DNA from: Solirubrum puertoriconensis
GTDB lineage: Bacteria > Bacteroidota > Bacteroidia > Cytophagales > Hymenobacteraceae
Assembly (NCBI RefSeq): GCF_001483135.1
Contig: NZ_LNAL01000008.1
Span: 992,001 to 1,056,000, forward strand
Direction of reading: 5' to 3'
DNA length: 64,000 bases
A model generated the notes under the pieces. That model was not told the origin of the DNA. It saw nothing but the letters and a program-made list of their open reading frames with translations, and made no database searches. Each line of letters begins with the position of its first letter. Positions within the stretch are counted from its first letter, which is position 1. A program made the position numbers and the translations under genes. Positions 62,294 to 64,000 of the stretch are shown here, one piece after another.

Positions 62294-62328
62294 AAAAGCC
62301 CCGGCAGATTTGCTCTGTCGGGGCTTTT
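62294..62328. terminator. Bidirectional terminator
   Basis: AAAAGCCCCG / CGGGGCTTTT with an extended, slightly imperfect upper stem, between the small secreted gene and the convergent OmpA lipoprotein gene. Confidence 0.82.
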
Positions 62329-62353
62329 GCTTGAATTCAGGTAGGAAAGTGGC

Positions 62354-63385
62354 CTACTTCGCTGGCGTCGAGTTCGACTCCAGCATCTGAAATAGTTCGT
62401 CGAGCTTGGGCGTGAGAATAATCTCGGTGCGGCGGTTCAGGGCCTTGTTCTGGGGCGAGTCGTTTTTGGCTACGGGCACATATTGCGAGCGGCCCGATGC
62501 CGTAACGCGCTCGGGCTGCACGCCACCTACCGTAAGCAGGCGCGCTATTTCGGTGGCACGTAGGGCCGAAAGATCCCAGTTGTCGGCCATGCCGGCGGTG
62601 CCTTTCAGGATGGGCACATTGTCGGTGTGGCCTTCAACGACCACGTTCACATCGCGCTGATCTTTCAGCACACCGGCTAGTTTGGTAAGGGCCTCCTGGC
62701 CTTTCGGGTCGACTTTGGTTGAGCCCGACTTGAATAGCAGTTGCTCCGATAGCGACACGTACACCTTGCCGTCCTTCACTTTCACCTGTAAGTCGCTGGC
62801 TTTAAAGGAGAGCAGGGCGTTGCTCACTTTGGCCTTAAGCGCGTTTACGGCGGCATCCTTCTCGGCCAAGGCCTTTTCCAGCTCGGCCAGCTTTGCCTCG
62901 CGCGACTTCACATCGGAGGCCAGCTTGTCAATCTCGTTGCGGCTCTTATTCAGGTTGTTGGCTAGGTCGCCCAGCTCGGCCTCGCGGCGGGCTAGGTCTT
63001 GCGCTACTTTTTGGTAATCGGCGTTTTTGTTAGCCAACACCTTCTCGTTGTTCTTCAGCAGCTTGTCGTACGTATCGCTCAGCTCGCGGTACAAGCCCTG
63101 GGTGCGGCGCAAAATGGTGCCGGTTTGGGCCGAGTCGTTCACGAGGCGCTTGTTTTCGAGGCGCAACGCGCTTAGCTCTTCGTTGGCCTTCTTCAGCTCG
63201 GCCACGGCTTCGCGGGCTTGGCGCTCGGCCGATTCGCGGGCTTGTTCGGTGGCTTCGTGGCGGGCCTTCAGGTCGTCAAACTTTTTGGAGGCAACGCAGC
63301 TGGGCAGCGCCGTGCTAGCTGCCAATAGCGCGGCCAGCAGCAGGGGAGAGGTTGACTTCTTCACAGACAAAATTGTGCAAAACAT
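62354..63385 (-). CDS. OmpA-family lipoprotein with long coiled coil
   Basis: A 343-residue cell-wall-binding lipoprotein. The signal ends LPSC (lipid Cys at about 30). Residues ~40-190 are a continuous coiled coil (ARHEATEQARESAERQAREA and onward). The C-terminal OmpA domain (about 200-330) has FKSGSTKVDPKG, VEGHTDNVP and NRRTEI, the residues that bind diaminopimelate of peptidoglycan. It would tether the outer membrane to the wall. The start could also be the GTG at 63364 (MKKSTSPLLL), which better matches a typical signal peptide. Confidence 0.86.
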   Translation of the reverse strand: MFCTILSVKKSTSPLLLAALLAASTALPSCVASKKFDDLKARHEATEQARESAERQAREAVAELKKANEELSALRLENKRLVNDSAQTGTILRRTQGLYRELSDTYDKLLKNNEKVLANKNADYQKVAQDLARREAELGDLANNLNKSRNEIDKLASDVKSREAKLAELEKALAEKDAAVNALKAKVSNALLSFKASDLQVKVKDGKVYVSLSEQLLFKSGSTKVDPKGQEALTKLAGVLKDQRDVNVVVEGHTDNVPILKGTAGMADNWDLSALRATEIARLLTVGGVQPERVTASGRSQYVPVAKNDSPQNKALNRRTEIILTPKLDELFQMLESNSTPAK

Positions 63386-63593
63386 GTCGGCTTTCGGGCC
63401 GAACATATGGCCATGGCAAGGTAGCTTTTTTAGCGTCAGTAAGTCCCAAATAGCACGTGGAATAATGCACCTGGCAAGTGCCTGGGTACAGGCGGGCCCA
63501 CGTACCTAGGGCTGATTTATAGGGTGGTATGTGGTGGTCGATGGGTGCCGAACGTGCGTTAGGTTTTCAGCCGGCCAGAACGGATTCACCCTA

Positions 63594-63601
63594 TATATTT
63601 G
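63594..63601 (+). promoter_or_regulatory. -7 box of the aldolase gene
   Basis: TATATTTG matches TAnnTTTG exactly, 46 bp before the ATG at 63647. Confidence 0.55.
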
Positions 63602-63646
63602 TGGCATCGTTCTATTTCCCATTCCCACCTTATCACCCCATTTTCA

Positions 63647-64000
63647 ATGGAAACGAGCACCCTTCAGGTAAGCGCCGAAGTTGACGCGCTGCTCCAGCAC
63701 GAGTGTCAGACCATTACCAAGGACCAGATTCACCAGCCTGGCCCCGATTTCATCGACCGCTGCTTTCTGCAGTCCAACCGCTCGCCGCAGGTACTGCGCA
63801 GCCTAGGTCAGCTTTACAACTCGGGCCGCCTAGCAGGTACCGGTTACATGAGCATCCTGCCCGTTGACCAAGGTATTGAGCACACCGCCGGTGCTTCGTT
63901 TGGCCCGAACCCGATGTATTTCGACCCCGAGAACATCATCAAGCTAGCTATTGAAGGTGGCTGCAACGCGGTGGCTACTACCTTCGGCACGTTTGGTACG
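63647..64000 (+). CDS. Class I fructose-bisphosphate aldolase (3' end outside window)
   Basis: The first 118 residues of a DhnA/archaeal-type class I aldolase that splits fructose-1,6-bisphosphate in glycolysis. Starting [17 protein letters not shown], it carries [20 protein letters not shown] and [23 protein letters not shown], hallmarks of this family. The Schiff-base lysine would lie past the window edge. Confidence 0.85.
   Translation, partial: METSTLQVSAEVDALLQHECQTITKDQIHQPGPDFIDRCFLQSNRSPQVLRSLGQLYNSGRLAGTGYMSILPVDQGIEHTAGASFGPNPMYFDPENIIKLAIEGGCNAVATTFGTFGT

Overview
The window looks like a chromosomal segment of a Bacteroidota bacterium of the Cytophagales, most like Hymenobacter. 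Several things point there: type IX secretion (T9SS) C-terminal sorting domains on exported proteins, the gliding lipoprotein GldH, OmpA/PD40 proteins, a GWxTD protein, DUF2723 and RicT genes typical of the phylum, Bacteroidota promoters (TTTG, 19-21 nt, TAnnTTTG), little Shine-Dalgarno signal, and a base composition that appears to be near 60% GC. I see no insertion sequence, prophage, CRISPR array or rRNA. The window cuts two genes: a subtilisin-like protease at the left edge and a class I fructose-bisphosphate aldolase at the right edge.

Layout. 1-4.7 kb: secreted proteolysis (subtilase end, then three tandem HEIGH-type metallopeptidase lipoproteins). 5.1-7.2 kb: ricT-gldH. 7.4-9.2 kb: a 587-residue low-complexity Gly/Ser/Tyr/Gln protein. 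9.3-14.6 kb: minus-strand genes for an NmrA-type reductase, a lipoprotein, a helix-hairpin-helix protein, a propeller protein, LpxH-like and LutC-like proteins. 14.9-20.9 kb: a T9SS cargo with many propeller repeats, then a PorE-like OmpA/PD40 protein with a TPR partner. 21-27.6 kb: bacilliredoxin, a DHFR/RibD-type reductase, RecQ, KdsD, mannose-1-phosphate guanylyltransferase and RlmB. 27.6-32.4 kb: GWxTD protein, DUF2723 membrane protein and a small T9SS-tagged protein. 32.6-36.1 kb: birA divergent from rsfS-ftsH. 36.7-40.5 kb: peptide-type ABC importer without ATPases. 41-51.1 kb: an unrecognised helical protein, a DinB protein, an outer-membrane barrel and a 2092-residue alpha-2-macroglobulin. 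51.4-54.8 kb: a basic-tailed secreted protein, ferredoxin, its likely reductase and a second low-complexity protein. 55.1-64 kb: a TPR histidine-kinase-like protein that has lost its phospho-acceptor histidine, tRNA-Arg, a VTT membrane protein, a GT-C-like protein, a cystathionine synthase/lyase, an OmpA lipoprotein and the aldolase.

The strongest signal not tied to any gene is the palindrome CCTAGG. I count about 104 copies by eye, roughly one per 615 bp and about five times the composition expectation, nearly always read as Leu-Gly inside genes. It resembles the highly iterated palindrome HIP1 of cyanobacteria. Other leads are the pseudo-histidine kinase, the two low-complexity proteins sharing a C-terminal tail, the low-GC EVVVTG insert in the macroglobulin, and repeated intergenic elements.
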